Virus record (IMG/VR): IMGVR_UViG_3300037847_004283 | Span: 1 to 22,098 of that record | Length of the DNA: 22,098 nt | Strand: one strand, 5' to 3' | Source of the DNA: a virus | In this document: positions 8,226-18,538 of the stretch, one piece after another | Position numbering within the stretch: the first letter of the stretch is position 1 | How the letters are laid out: each line of letters opens with the position of its first letter | Notes under the pieces: model-generated | Seen by the model: only the letters and a program-made list of their open reading frames with translations | Told to the model about the DNA's origin: nothing | The model's database searches: none | Made by a program: the position numbers and the translations under genes

Positions 8226-9119
8226 ATGGGATTACTAGACGATCAAACTCAATTTCAATACTACAACAACGCTGCTAATTATGGTAGCTATCAGTTCGTT
8301 AGTTTAGATAATATAATAAACGCTTTCATGGTTATATATGTTGGTGAAAACAAAATAATATCTAAGGTAGATAGGACAGATGTTCAGTTTCATGCCATGC
8401 GTGCTATACAGGAATTATCATACGATGTGTTTAGATCTTTTAAAACTCAAGAGATAGAAGTTCCAAATACTTTAGTTATGGCACTACCTCAAGACTATGT
8501 TAATTACATAAAGTTATCTAGGGTAGATAGTGATGGTATTGAAAGAGTTTTATATAAAACAGGTAAGACATCTAATCCATTTGCTATATCTCAAGATGAT
8601 GATGGCAACTATCAGTTTAGCGATGAAGAAGCTCCATTTGGAACTCAAGACACTCTTATAGAGCAGACACCTAGTAATACATCTGATAGCTATCAAAATC
8701 AACAAGCTGTTGATACTTTTGCGGATGATTCAACGGATATAGAAATAGATAGTAGAGGTAGAAGATATGGTATAGATCCTCAGTACGCTCAAGCAAATGG
8801 TAGCTTTTATATAGATTTGCTAAGAGGTTATATAAATTTTAGCTCAGCGTTAGCAGGTAAAACAATTATATTACACTATGTGAGTGATGGACTTGGTACT
8901 GACTCTGAAATGGTTGTACATAAGTTTTGTGAAGAAGCTATTTATAAGTGGATAACATATGGCATATTATCTTCAAGATCAAATATACCAGAATATATAG
9001 TACAAAGATATAAAAAAGAAAAATTTGCTGAAACAAGAAAAGCAAAAATAAGATTATCAAATATTAAAATAGAAGAATTTACTCAAATACTTAAAGGTAT
9101 GGGTAAGCAAATAAAATAA
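8226..9119 (+). CDS. Head-tail adaptor / tail tubular-like protein
   Basis: This 297-aa protein carries a helical segment DRTDVQFHAMRAIQELSYDV (about residues 49-68) followed by a beta part with EIEVPNTLVMALPQDYVNYI (about 77-96) and KLSRVDSDGIERVLYKT. A disordered acidic stretch (about 120-175) comes next, then GSFYIDLLRGYINFS and a C-terminal helix-rich part (EEAIYKWITYGILSS). The early helices followed by a short beta domain resemble tail tubular protein A of T7-like phages in general layout, and I recall similar sequences in marine and crAss-like phages, where they belong to the neck. The next gene encodes the giant nozzle-like protein, the partner expected for such an adaptor. It begins 2 nt after the previous stop. 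The fold match is an inference and would need structure prediction. Confidence 0.78.
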   Translation: MGLLDDQTQFQYYNNAANYGSYQFVSLDNIINAFMVIYVGENKIISKVDRTDVQFHAMRAIQELSYDVFRSFKTQEIEVPNTLVMALPQDYVNYIKLSRVDSDGIERVLYKTGKTSNPFAISQDDDGNYQFSDEEAPFGTQDTLIEQTPSNTSDSYQNQQAVDTFADDSTDIEIDSRGRRYGIDPQYAQANGSFYIDLLRGYINFSSALAGKTIILHYVSDGLGTDSEMVVHKFCEEAIYKWITYGILSSRSNIPEYIVQRYKKEKFAETRKAKIRLSNIKIEEFTQILKGMGKQIK

Positions 9120-9122
9120 ATT

Positions 9123-12100
9123 ATGCCGGAATTAAAACATAGTTTTCAAGCCGGAAGAATGAACAAGGATTCAGATGAGAGACTTGTTCCTAACGGTGAA
9201 TACAGAGAAGCAATGAACATACAGGTTAGAACTACCGATGGTGGTACTGATGATCTCGGTGATGCCGGTACCGTGCAGAATATAAAAGGTAATTCTCTAA
9301 TAGAACCTACAGCTCACTTACAATCTGGCTTTACATCAAGCATTATTGGAGGTCCAAATACAAACTTTGTAATGGGTAGTGTTGCTGATGAAAAAACAAA
9401 CTCTATCTACTTTCTTATAGCTGGAGCAAATCTTAGACAGGTAATAAATCTTCCAACCCAAATATCTAGTAAAAAATTATTTATAGACACAATACTTGAA
9501 GTAAAAGAAACTTCTTCTGGAGCTCAAAGTAATCCAGTTGTTGTAGATAAATATGCTATAGTAGATACTTGTTTAAATGTTTTTGGAACAACACCACCTG
9601 ATGGAACTAACCCATACCAACAAGTTACTCTACCTGAAGATAACTCTGTTATAGATGATTTAAGTCCAGGATTTAGATTAACAGTTTGGAGTAATCAAGG
9701 TTTTCCTATAATGAGGGATGTTGAGATACAGCACGTTGATAAAGGTAACAATGTTTTAACTTTTTACAATGAACAAGTAGTTAATCTTCAATTAGGATAT
9801 TCTTTAGTTTTTCAAAGAGATGGTGCTTTAAATTTTAGCACAATAGGTAAAAAACCAACTTTAATTACAGGTATTAATGTGATAGATAATTTATTATTTT
9901 GGACAGACAATGTATCTGAGCCAAAAAAAATAAATATTGATAGATGTAAAAAAGGTACAAGCGACTTTACTTCACATACACAGTTGTTTATTGAAAACCC
10001 TTTAACAAGTAGCACTGAATTAGCCGTAGATGAAGGAACAGGACAGGGCATGGAATTTCAACTATCACCTCTTTTAAATAATGATATAAGAGAGGAGCAC
10101 ATGGTTGTTATGAGACAAGCGCCACTTACTGCCCCAAATATAGAAATGAGTGTTGATGAGAGATCAGGACAAACAAACATATCAGCTTTTCAATATAACT
10201 TTGTGACAACAAATGAAGAAGGATCTCAAACTTTCTTAAATATAGGTGATGAAATAACTGTAGTAAGTTCAGACTTTAATAATATAGACTATATGGTTAA
10301 TGATATATTAAAGTTTACTACAACACTAGAAAACAATACAGAGGTTGTTTTATCAATGACAATAAACTCTATATCTACAGACGAATCGACTGGTAACACT
10401 GCTATAACATTTATGGTATTAACACTATTTGGCAATACCCCAAACATTGATGAAACTTATTGGGAGGTTGAATTAGAAAAATCTAGTCCTTTGTTTGAAT
10501 TAAAACTAGGTAGATTTGGGTATAGATATAAATACACAGATGGAGAGTATTCTTCGTTTTCACCTTGGTCTGAATTAGCTTTCTTACCTGGACCTTATGA
10601 ATCTAATCATAAAAAAGGTTATAATCTAGGTATGGTTAACACAGCTAGAAATATAATAATAAAAGATTTTATTCCACATCCTAGAACTAGACCTCTTGAT
10701 ATAAAATGTGTTGATATACTGTATAAAACAACAGATAATCAAAATGTTTATGTTGTTAAAACAATAGAAAGAGAAAGAGATCCTGAGTGGGAGATGTTTG
10801 TTCCAGGTGGTCCTCTTGGTGGGGAAGGTTTGGATTCTATGGTTTTTGGTAGATACTCAATAACATCAGAGATGATATATAAAACTCTACCATCTAATCA
10901 AACATTAAGAGCCTGGGATAATGTACCTAGAAGAGCTTTAGCTCAAGAGATAGCAGCCAATAGAGTTATATACGCAAACTATACACAAGGTTATGATATA
11001 GTTAATCCAGTGGGATTAATACAAAACTTAAAAAGTAATCAAGAAGCAAATCCTAATGAACCTAAAAAATCTATTAAATCAATTAGGGAATATAGGTTTG
11101 GTATGGTATTTGGAGATAGATACGGTAGAGAAACACCAGTTATTTCTCCTGGTTTAATTGCTGGTGGTGATTATTCTAATTATTCTGTAAATTCTGGTGA
11201 CGTTAGGATTCCTAAAAAGTTATCTAAAAACAAAAACTGGTTTGAAGTTCAACAAGACTGGGATCAAGTTATTGGCAATGGTGTTCCAGAGCAGTGGATG
11301 GAGTATGTTAAATACTATGTAAAAGAAACGTCTAACGAGTATTATAACTTAGTAATGGATAGATGGTATGAAGCCGAAGATGGAAACATATGGTTATCAT
11401 TTTCTTCTGCTGATAGAAATAAAGTGGATGAGGACACTTATTTAATAATGAAGAACGAGCACGGCTCTAATACAGCTGTTGAAGAAAAAGCTAGATACAA
11501 AGTTATAGCAATACAAAATGAAGCGCCAGACTTTATTAAACTAGACCCTAGAGACATGGGTAAAATACCTCTAGATCCAGGTCAAATTGATGGAGTTTTT
11601 GTAGATGATCTAGACGCAAATCCTGAAGCTGTAGTTGCTACCGGATTAGTTGAGAATACTCAATTAAAAATAGAGGCTTCTGTTTGGCAAAATTTTTTAG
11701 ATGATTATAATCCAAGGGGAAATTTAAAAATTAGAGTAGTTGGCTCATGCACAGCTATAGATCAAGTTTTATTTAGTAACTATAGAACAATAACTAGACA
11801 TTCTCCAGGTGTTGATGAGGATGATGATTGTACACTTGTTTGGAATAAGAATTTTGGAGCATCAGCTGACATGTACAGTAGGTTTGTTGCTTTAGGAGCT
11901 GGATCTACTGTTACTGGCTTAAAGTATGAGTTAGAAATAAGAGAAATGGTTGTGGATAACAAACCAGAGTACGAAGGTAGATTTTTTGTAAAAATAGAAA
12001 AAGATATATTAGTTCAAGAAAAAATCCAACATATGCTTCCAGAGCAGGGTGATCTTCTACCAGTGGCTTCGTATCCTCTTGGTTATATAGATTCTCAACC

Positions 12101-15100
12101 ATTCAATCCTGCACTTAATGGTGAATATGCTAATTATCCCTGGGCGAGCGTGTCATCTGCTGCAGTTGAAACGGGAAGTACTAATAATAGTAACGGCGGT
12201 AATGTAGCCACAGATCCAGATGGAATTGATAGCAGATTTCAGGTTGCAGCGTTTGCTCTAGGTGTTACTAAGGAAATTGGCTCAGACTCTAGTATAGACA
12301 ATATAGAGACTACATCTTCAACAGGTCCAGTTTCTTTTATGTCATCTTTTCAACAATATTTTAGAGTAAATTACGGTAGTCTTACTAGAGACTATTGGAA
12401 GTGGCACAAGGAATATGTTGGTGATCCTATTGATCCATCGGGAGCAAATACTCCTAAAACCAGAATGTTTATTGATTCAGCTAGAGCTAGAAGAATGATA
12501 TTAAATAATCCAAATGCCACAACAAATAACGATGGAGATGGATTGGGACCAAAATCAATAGAGTTTTATAAACCAACTGGTTTAGATGAAGGTAGACTAT
12601 CTGGCGATAACTTTTCGCCAACAGTAAATGGGGAGTTAGGCAGAATGTTTGTTTCTATAAGTGATACGTGGCAAGACGGTGGAAACGGAACAAGTGGTTT
12701 TATTGGTAGTGAACTATCTTTTAAAAATGAATTTTCAAAAGCTGGAACTATTTTTAGTTTTGATGGTGATCCAGAAGGCACTTTATATATAACTGTTACA
12801 AATGAGCAGACAATAGATGAAGTAGTTAGAGTTGAAGTCGATAATAGTCTTATACTTGGGGCAATAAATTACGAGCCAGTTCATGAATTTAATGTGTTTA
12901 ACGATGATGTTGAAAGTATAGCACTAATAGATTTTAATACGAACCCCAACTTTATTATGTTTGCAGATGAAGATACTGACAACAATGATGATGGTGACTG
13001 GGACTACGGTGGTAGTGGAGTTAATTTAAGTGGTTCTATTGATAGCGTAGATGATTTTTTAAACTTGCAAAATGATGTTCCAGGAATCTTAGTTAGCACA
13101 TATGCTGGAGGGATGATTACCACTGGAACTGTTAGTATAACTGGAAGTATTAGCGATGGTATAAACTTTAACCAATCATCAGATGGAAGCAACGATATTT
13201 TAGGTGAAGCATTATTTGGTACACAGGTTTTTGGAATGCAAAATCTTGATCAATTTAGAATATCTAGATCTGGTTTTAGATTTGAATTTAGAAGATTAGA
13301 TACTAACAATACGATCGTACCAAACGGTGGTATTATAATTGATGATTTTGATCCAAGAGGATTATTGCTTCACGATGGTAGAAATAGAATAAATATAACT
13401 GTCCACGCTAGACAGTTTTTAGGTGGTGGTCAGTACATACCAACTGATCAAGGAGCTGTTTGGGAAACAGAACCAAAAGAAGACGTTGGATTAGATATAT
13501 ATTACGAAGCTTCTAATGCGATACCAATGATTTTAAATAGTGAAAACACACCATTATTTGCTCCATATAATTCAAAGGTAACAGTACAGAGACCAATAGA
13601 TAATGGGGGTTTTAACGATATAACTCTATCTGGTTTTAACCATCATGTTTGGACGATAGGATATACTCAGTCTACATCTATAATAGGTGTAAAATCTACA
13701 ACCGTAGGTGACACAGCAACTCTTCATACCTCTGAAATAGAGGTAGGAGATTTTTTAATTTTCGAACATAATGATGGTACAAAAACTAGATCAGAAGTAA
13801 CTGCTCACATGGCACCTCTAGTTGAGCACGGAGATGATGCTAACTTAAATGAAACTGTTTTTAGAGAATTAACACCAGAGACCGATGGAGTTGATTTTGG
13901 TTTTTCATGGAATGGTAACACTAGTAATGGTAGTGCCGTGTTTGTAGTAACTGGAAGTTCTGCAGCTGCACTTATATCTGCTGGAATATCATTCAATGGC
14001 AGCTTAATTACAGATCCCGTAGATGACACTTTAGATAATCAAGGAATACCAGAAAACACATATATTACATCTTACACTATTAGCGGTAGTAATGTTTTTA
14101 TTACATTATCTCAAGATGATTTTGCTACCGCTGGTGAGCAAGACGCAGATTACAAGGTTAATGCTTTTCCGTCTAGAACTGGTTACTACGAAATTGAATC
14201 TAAAGTTTATAAATATCCAGTAGAATTAGCATGGCACAATTGTTATTCTTTTGGCAATGGCGTAGAGTCAGATAGAATAAGAGATGACTTTAATGCTCCA
14301 ACTATAGATAATGGTATTATAGTTTCAACAACTTTTACCGGTTATGGCGAAGAGAATAAAGGTAGTGGTTTAATATATTCAGGCTTATACAACTCAACAT
14401 CAGGTGTTAATGATTTAAACGAGTTTAATATGGCTGAAAAAATAACTAAAGATTTAAATCCTAGTTACGGTTCAATACAAGCTTTGAAAACAAGAGATAC
14501 AAACGTTGTTGCTTTAGCTGAAGACAAAGTTCTACAAATAACAACTAATAGAGACGCTTTGTTTAACGCTGATGGTAATGCACAATTATTAGCTTCAAAC
14601 AAAGTTTTAGGTACAGCTGTTCCGTATAGTGGAGATTACGGTATATCTAAAAATCCAGAGTCTTTAGCTGTTGACCAGTTTAGAATGTATTTTACAGACA
14701 CTCAAAGAGGAGCTGTTTTAAGATTATCAAGAGATGGCTTAACACCTATATCTAGTGCTGGTATGAAAACTTACTTTAGAAATAATTTAAAAAAAGCAGA
14801 GTCTTTAGTTGGAAGTTTTGACACTGTTAACGGTGAATATAATTTAACATTAAAGTATATGTCTGGATTAGGAGATGATACTACTGTTTCTTACAATGAA
14901 TCATCTAAAGGTTGGGTTAGCTTTAAGTCATTTGTTTTAGAATCAGGTAAGTCTGTTGGTGGAAAATACTTTACAGCTAAGAAAAACGAAACATATGAAC
15001 ACCATGTTGACGTAGTTGAAAATGGAGTAATAACTAATAGAAATACTTTTTATGGTGTTTTTGAAGAGTCTAGTGTTAGTGTTTTATTTAATGACATGCC

Positions 15101-15491
15101 AAGTAGTATCAAGGATTTTAAAACAATAAACTATGAAGGATCTCAAGCTAGAGTACAACAGTCTTACGATATAGCTGTATCAGCAAATATTACAGACGCG
15201 GCAGGAAATAGTGTTTCTACGTCAGATAACGAATACTATAATTTAACACCTAAAAAAGGTTGGTACGTAGAGTCATTTACCACAGACATGCAAAATGGTT
15301 CTATACCTGAGTTTATTGAAAAAGAAAATAAATGGTTTAATAAAATACAAGGAGCTGATGACGTAGAGTTTGTAGTTGATGCGTCTGAGTTTAGTACTCA
15401 AGGTATTGGTATTTGTTCTGGCGTTGTTTACACAGGCGATCAATTTGAGCTTAGTGTTGGTGCAGATTTAGTAAATGATGATAACGATTAA
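9123..15491 (+). CDS. Giant tail protein (2122 aa), nozzle or hub-like
   Basis: At 2122 residues this is the largest protein of the window. Its N-terminus GRMNKDSDERLVPNGEYREA (residues 11-30) is a signature I know from large tail proteins of marine and Bacteroidota phages; the layout resembles the opening of nozzle or tail tubular B-type proteins, which start by binding the adaptor ring. Recognisable conserved blocks are FGYRYKYTDGEYSSFSPWSE (about 463-482), LPSNQTLRAWDNVPRRALAQ (about 589-608), FGMVFGDRYGRETPV (about 659-673), and a C-terminal block with TFYGVFEESSVSVLFND, NYEGSQARV and KGWYVESF (about 1974-2050). Between these lie long Asn/Asp/Ser/Gly-rich beta segments without clear repeats. 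It has no coiled coil or transmembrane regions as expected for a tape measure. It likely forms the tail body and may carry receptor-contacting domains. It starts 3 nt after the previous gene. Confidence 0.85.
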   Translation: MPELKHSFQAGRMNKDSDERLVPNGEYREAMNIQVRTTDGGTDDLGDAGTVQNIKGNSLIEPTAHLQSGFTSSIIGGPNTNFVMGSVADEKTNSIYFLIAGANLRQVINLPTQISSKKLFIDTILEVKETSSGAQSNPVVVDKYAIVDTCLNVFGTTPPDGTNPYQQVTLPEDNSVIDDLSPGFRLTVWSNQGFPIMRDVEIQHVDKGNNVLTFYNEQVVNLQLGYSLVFQRDGALNFSTIGKKPTLITGINVIDNLLFWTDNVSEPKKINIDRCKKGTSDFTSHTQLFIENPLTSSTELAVDEGTGQGMEFQLSPLLNNDIREEHMVVMRQAPLTAPNIEMSVDERSGQTNISAFQYNFVTTNEEGSQTFLNIGDEITVVSSDFNNIDYMVNDILKFTTTLENNTEVVLSMTINSISTDESTGNTAITFMVLTLFGNTPNIDETYWEVELEKSSPLFELKLGRFGYRYKYTDGEYSSFSPWSELAFLPGPYESNHKKGYNLGMVNTARNIIIKDFIPHPRTRPLDIKCVDILYKTTDNQNVYVVKTIERERDPEWEMFVPGGPLGGEGLDSMVFGRYSITSEMIYKTLPSNQTLRAWDNVPRRALAQEIAANRVIYANYTQGYDIVNPVGLIQNLKSNQEANPNEPKKSIKSIREYRFGMVFGDRYGRETPVISPGLIAGGDYSNYSVNSGDVRIPKKLSKNKNWFEVQQDWDQVIGNGVPEQWMEYVKYYVKETSNEYYNLVMDRWYEAEDGNIWLSFSSADRNKVDEDTYLIMKNEHGSNTAVEEKARYKVIAIQNEAPDFIKLDPRDMGKIPLDPGQIDGVFVDDLDANPEAVVATGLVENTQLKIEASVWQNFLDDYNPRGNLKIRVVGSCTAIDQVLFSNYRTITRHSPGVDEDDDCTLVWNKNFGASADMYSRFVALGAGSTVTGLKYELEIREMVVDNKPEYEGRFFVKIEKDILVQEKIQHMLPEQGDLLPVASYPLGYIDSQPFNPALNGEYANYPWASVSSAAVETGSTNNSNGGNVATDPDGIDSRFQVAAFALGVTKEIGSDSSIDNIETTSSTGPVSFMSSFQQYFRVNYGSLTRDYWKWHKEYVGDPIDPSGANTPKTRMFIDSARARRMILNNPNATTNNDGDGLGPKSIEFYKPTGLDEGRLSGDNFSPTVNGELGRMFVSISDTWQDGGNGTSGFIGSELSFKNEFSKAGTIFSFDGDPEGTLYITVTNEQTIDEVVRVEVDNSLILGAINYEPVHEFNVFNDDVESIALIDFNTNPNFIMFADEDTDNNDDGDWDYGGSGVNLSGSIDSVDDFLNLQNDVPGILVSTYAGGMITTGTVSITGSISDGINFNQSSDGSNDILGEALFGTQVFGMQNLDQFRISRSGFRFEFRRLDTNNTIVPNGGIIIDDFDPRGLLLHDGRNRINITVHARQFLGGGQYIPTDQGAVWETEPKEDVGLDIYYEASNAIPMILNSENTPLFAPYNSKVTVQRPIDNGGFNDITLSGFNHHVWTIGYTQSTSIIGVKSTTVGDTATLHTSEIEVGDFLIFEHNDGTKTRSEVTAHMAPLVEHGDDANLNETVFRELTPETDGVDFGFSWNGNTSNGSAVFVVTGSSAAALISAGISFNGSLITDPVDDTLDNQGIPENTYITSYTISGSNVFITLSQDDFATAGEQDADYKVNAFPSRTGYYEIESKVYKYPVELAWHNCYSFGNGVESDRIRDDFNAPTIDNGIIVSTTFTGYGEENKGSGLIYSGLYNSTSGVNDLNEFNMAEKITKDLNPSYGSIQALKTRDTNVVALAEDKVLQITTNRDALFNADGNAQLLASNKVLGTAVPYSGDYGISKNPESLAVDQFRMYFTDTQRGAVLRLSRDGLTPISSAGMKTYFRNNLKKAESLVGSFDTVNGEYNLTLKYMSGLGDDTTVSYNESSKGWVSFKSFVLESGKSVGGKYFTAKKNETYEHHVDVVENGVITNRNTFYGVFEESSVSVLFNDMPSSIKDFKTINYEGSQARVQQSYDIAVSANITDAAGNSVSTSDNEYYNLTPKKGWYVESFTTDMQNGSIPEFIEKENKWFNKIQGADDVEFVVDASEFSTQGIGICSGVVYTGDQFELSVGADLVNDDND

Positions 15492-15494
15492 AAT

Positions 15495-16919
15495 ATGGCA
15501 GCAGTAAATTACATAATAGAAAACACACCGGTAACAACGGCTCAATATGCTACTACTAGTAGCGGTATAACTAATCCACTTCAACTTATTATTAAGCCAG
15601 CAAACTATGAAACACACACTGTTTCTGCTACAAGCTTTAGAATAAGTGGGTTAACAAACTCTACTTATTACAACGGTTTACCAAATGCTTATTTTTCTTT
15701 TTTAGGTGATGATGTTTTACCAGATGGAGTTTTAGTTGTTCAGTTTAGAGACAGTGGTGATGCTGGAGAACCTGGAAACACCGTTATAGTCGATGTTTAC
15801 GTTGCAGATGATTTCGTGATGCCTGGCAATGATCACCAATTTTTTCTAGACATAGATGGTGACGCAGATGAAATACCCGTAAACACTATAGAAATAGTTA
15901 ATCCAGAAGCTGGTACACCAACAGTATTTGCTTTAAATATGGTTAATTCACTTAGAGGCTTTAATCCAGCTAATCCAGCCTTTCCTTTGCCAGCAGGAAC
16001 ACCAAGTATAGTACCTGGTGCACCTATTTTACCTGGTGATTTTGGCGAGGGTATTGAAATAATTAGTAATCACACTGGCTATCAGATGTTTAATTCGGAT
16101 GCTGAGGTTCTCGGTGGACCAGCAAGTTCACAAATAGTAATACCACAACCTTACGGCGTTTTATTTAACAATTGTTCTACTGGTTTAAACCCTGATACAG
16201 GTGGTTATTCTGGCACACCAAGTAATCCTGTAGTGCCTCAACCATGTTTTGGAAGGCAAAGATTTAATGCCACAGTTGGAGAAGGTATATATCTACCTTG
16301 GCCACACTGTAAGTTTACTATTCGACCAAAAGTCGGCTCAAACTTAGTTGTATCTAGACATTTTTATAGTATTGAAGCTGAGGGTAGTGCGTCTTATACT
16401 GGACAGCAAGTAAGTAATATGGGTACTGTTGCGGGTTCAGGTGTTACTAATGACTTTGATGGTGATGTGGCAAATACGCTTATAGATAATTCTTCTCAAA
16501 ACACAGCTTTAGGACTAGGTGGTGAAGACTACATTGTTAATAACACGAGGTTTGGACAGACTGTTTATTACAATCCAACGGTTTATTTAGGTAGTGACTT
16601 ATCTCAACCACTAACTGGTATTATTAGTAAAATTATATTGTTAGACACTAAAGCCTGGTTCACTCCAGGTGGTAGTATTGCTAGCGGCCAAGGATTAGCA
16701 GATATACTACCCGAAGATACTGATTCACTAGGTGTTTCTAGTAATTTTATAGACAACGATATTAGAATAATTATAAAAGGTTTACATGGTTATATTATAC
16801 CAGAGATATTAACGGATTTATATTTCATTGTAAGTGGACAACCAATACAATTAAATATAGATGAAGAACCTGACGTGCAATTTAATTTTGACATTCAAGT
16901 TCCATTTACAATGGCTTAA
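15495..16919 (+). CDS. Tail-associated protein of unknown function (474 aa)
   Basis: This 474-aa protein is Asn/Gly/Pro/Thr-rich and almost entirely predicted beta, with no signal peptide or membrane segment. Visible segments are an N-terminal LIIKPANYETHTVSA, a domain VLVVQFRDSGDAG followed by NTVIVDVYVADDFVMPGND (about 90-115), a Pro/Gly-rich linker with PLPAGTPSIVPGAPILPGD (about 165-180), and a region with three cysteines (NNCSTG, QPCFG, PHCKF). The C-terminus (LTDLYFIVSGQPIQLNI, then VQFNFDIQVP) looks like a beta strand edge. It sits 3 nt after the giant tail gene and is followed by two similar beta-rich genes, so a tail accessory, fibre-base or receptor-binding protein is likely. No known family is recognised with confidence. 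The ATG has AAT before it and follows the pattern of the other starts. Confidence 0.83.
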   Translation: MAAVNYIIENTPVTTAQYATTSSGITNPLQLIIKPANYETHTVSATSFRISGLTNSTYYNGLPNAYFSFLGDDVLPDGVLVVQFRDSGDAGEPGNTVIVDVYVADDFVMPGNDHQFFLDIDGDADEIPVNTIEIVNPEAGTPTVFALNMVNSLRGFNPANPAFPLPAGTPSIVPGAPILPGDFGEGIEIISNHTGYQMFNSDAEVLGGPASSQIVIPQPYGVLFNNCSTGLNPDTGGYSGTPSNPVVPQPCFGRQRFNATVGEGIYLPWPHCKFTIRPKVGSNLVVSRHFYSIEAEGSASYTGQQVSNMGTVAGSGVTNDFDGDVANTLIDNSSQNTALGLGGEDYIVNNTRFGQTVYYNPTVYLGSDLSQPLTGIISKIILLDTKAWFTPGGSIASGQGLADILPEDTDSLGVSSNFIDNDIRIIIKGLHGYIIPEILTDLYFIVSGQPIQLNIDEEPDVQFNFDIQVPFTMA

Positions 16920-16929
16920 AACACAAACT

Positions 16930-18537
16930 ATGACTAAAGTATTATTAAAAAATGGAGACAGTGTAACTATTACTGGTGCTAACGGCACTAGTGTTTCATC
17001 TATTGTAGAAAACGGTGGTTTTCCTAGCACGGAAAATAATATATTTACCATACGTGGTAGAGCTGCAAATAACACACCAAAAATTATAGCAAATATAACT
17101 ATTGAGGCTGGTGGTAATAGAAAGTTCAACACAACTCCACAGTTAATTTTAGAGTCAGTTTCATCTCAACTTGGTATAAACAATAATGACATGTCAATGA
17201 AACTTACAGGCTCTACAACAAAAGGCACTGGGGTTAATAAAGTAACTACTTCTTATAGTTATAACTTAATATATAATGGTTCTAAACGAATTGAAAGATC
17301 TGACGAACTATTATATTCTTTACACGCTAAATCTATACCGGTAGTTAATATCACAAAAGGAATAAAAGATATAAAGATAACCAATAAAGATATAAGAGCC
17401 ACTGGTTCAACTAGCACTATAAAAGTAATTGGAACTCCTAACACTGATTTTTCTATAGCCGTAACAAGATTAGATGACAATGTAAGATTAACTAATACAC
17501 TAGGAACTGCTAATAGAGTTTTAAAATCTTTAAAACAAATAGGTAACGTAACTGAAACCTCTATTATAAGTAGAGCTATCAATAAAGATGACACTTCAGT
17601 AGAGATAGATACTTTTAATGAACTAACATCTACTATTTATGTGCTTAAAGCAAAAACTAATAATAGTGGTGTTTTTAGTTTTTCTCAAAAATTCCCTAAA
17701 ATAAAAGCCCATGCCTCAACTGCTATTAATGGTAGCATGGCCGCTAGTGGAACTACAAAAATAATATTTGATAGTTTAGCTGGAGTAGGTATTGGTGATG
17801 AAGTTTTATTTTCTGATGGCTCAACAATGCAACAAGGCGTTCCAACTGTGGTTACTGTTATAAATCCAGATGGTGATAACGCTAATGAATGTATTTTATC
17901 TAATAGTGTTACAGCTGCAGATGGCGTAGAATGTAAGTTTATTAGACCTTGCAGATACTCTATAAATCTACTTGATGGAGATCAGGTCGATCCTCTATAT
18001 GAAACGTATTCTATACCAGGATTTGTAGATGGTAGACAAGGTTGGAGTAAGTTTCAGTCGAAAATATTAACTCAAAGCGTAAGGCCAGTAATAATACTAA
18101 GAGCTACAACTGAAAATGATAACTATACAATTAATACAGTTGAACCTCCAGCTTCAGGAACTCATATATTTGATAATGTTTTTCCTGGAAGAGTAAATAC
18201 TATAGCTACGTCTATAAATAATAGATTCATGACAACATCTACGACAACAATTACGTATGCTATAGCTAGAACAGGTGCAGCAGCTTCAGGTGGCAAAACA
18301 TTTTCCACTGTTTCTGGTAAAGAAAATGGTCCAGTATTTGATCCTAGAGATGAAGACAATTCTGACTTCACAAATATAGATCCTAGGAGAAATGGAGGAT
18401 CATTAATATCAATAAGAAATATTACTTTTTCTAATAGTGGCACAGCTGTAAATATTTCATTTAAATTTAGAGTTGAAAGATGGGGATTGGAAACTAAGGT
18501 TATAGAATTAGATTTAGACAATATAATAAGTATATAA
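16930..18537 (+). CDS. Beta-rich tail-associated protein of unknown function (535 aa)
   Basis: This 535-aa protein begins MTKVLLKNGDSVTITGANGT. The frame is open upstream to an ATG at 16861, but that would overlap the previous gene by 59 nt; the ATG at 16930 has ACT at -3 to -1, lies 10 nt after the previous stop and matches the packing of the operon, so it is preferred. The sequence is Thr/Asn/Ser/Ile-rich and reads as consecutive small beta domains; one, STIKVIGTPNTDFSIAVTRL (about residues 163-182), looks like an immunoglobulin-like strand pair seen in marine phage tail proteins. Near the C-terminus are NPDGDNANE and FDPRDEDNSDFTNIDPRRNG, acidic loops that may bind calcium (a guess). No catalytic motif is visible. 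The neighbours suggest a tail appendage or adhesin. The function is not known. Confidence 0.83.
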   Translation: MTKVLLKNGDSVTITGANGTSVSSIVENGGFPSTENNIFTIRGRAANNTPKIIANITIEAGGNRKFNTTPQLILESVSSQLGINNNDMSMKLTGSTTKGTGVNKVTTSYSYNLIYNGSKRIERSDELLYSLHAKSIPVVNITKGIKDIKITNKDIRATGSTSTIKVIGTPNTDFSIAVTRLDDNVRLTNTLGTANRVLKSLKQIGNVTETSIISRAINKDDTSVEIDTFNELTSTIYVLKAKTNNSGVFSFSQKFPKIKAHASTAINGSMAASGTTKIIFDSLAGVGIGDEVLFSDGSTMQQGVPTVVTVINPDGDNANECILSNSVTAADGVECKFIRPCRYSINLLDGDQVDPLYETYSIPGFVDGRQGWSKFQSKILTQSVRPVIILRATTENDNYTINTVEPPASGTHIFDNVFPGRVNTIATSINNRFMTTSTTTITYAIARTGAAASGGKTFSTVSGKENGPVFDPRDEDNSDFTNIDPRRNGGSLISIRNITFSNSGTAVNISFKFRVERWGLETKVIELDLDNIISI

Positions 18538-18538
18538 T

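Noticed and set aside
11776-11784. GTAACTATA inside the giant tail gene as a third copy of the repeated motif
   Set aside because: Only nine bases match and the second arm is missing; it is inside coding sequence.
16861-16929. Upstream extension of the 535-aa protein from an ATG at 16861
   Set aside because: It would overlap the end of the previous gene by 59 nt; the ATG at 16930 lies 10 nt after the previous stop and has the same context as other starts in the window.
16948-16957. TGTAACTATT near the start of the 535-aa gene as a motif copy
   Set aside because: Nine bases match, then the sequence diverges, and it is within coding sequence.
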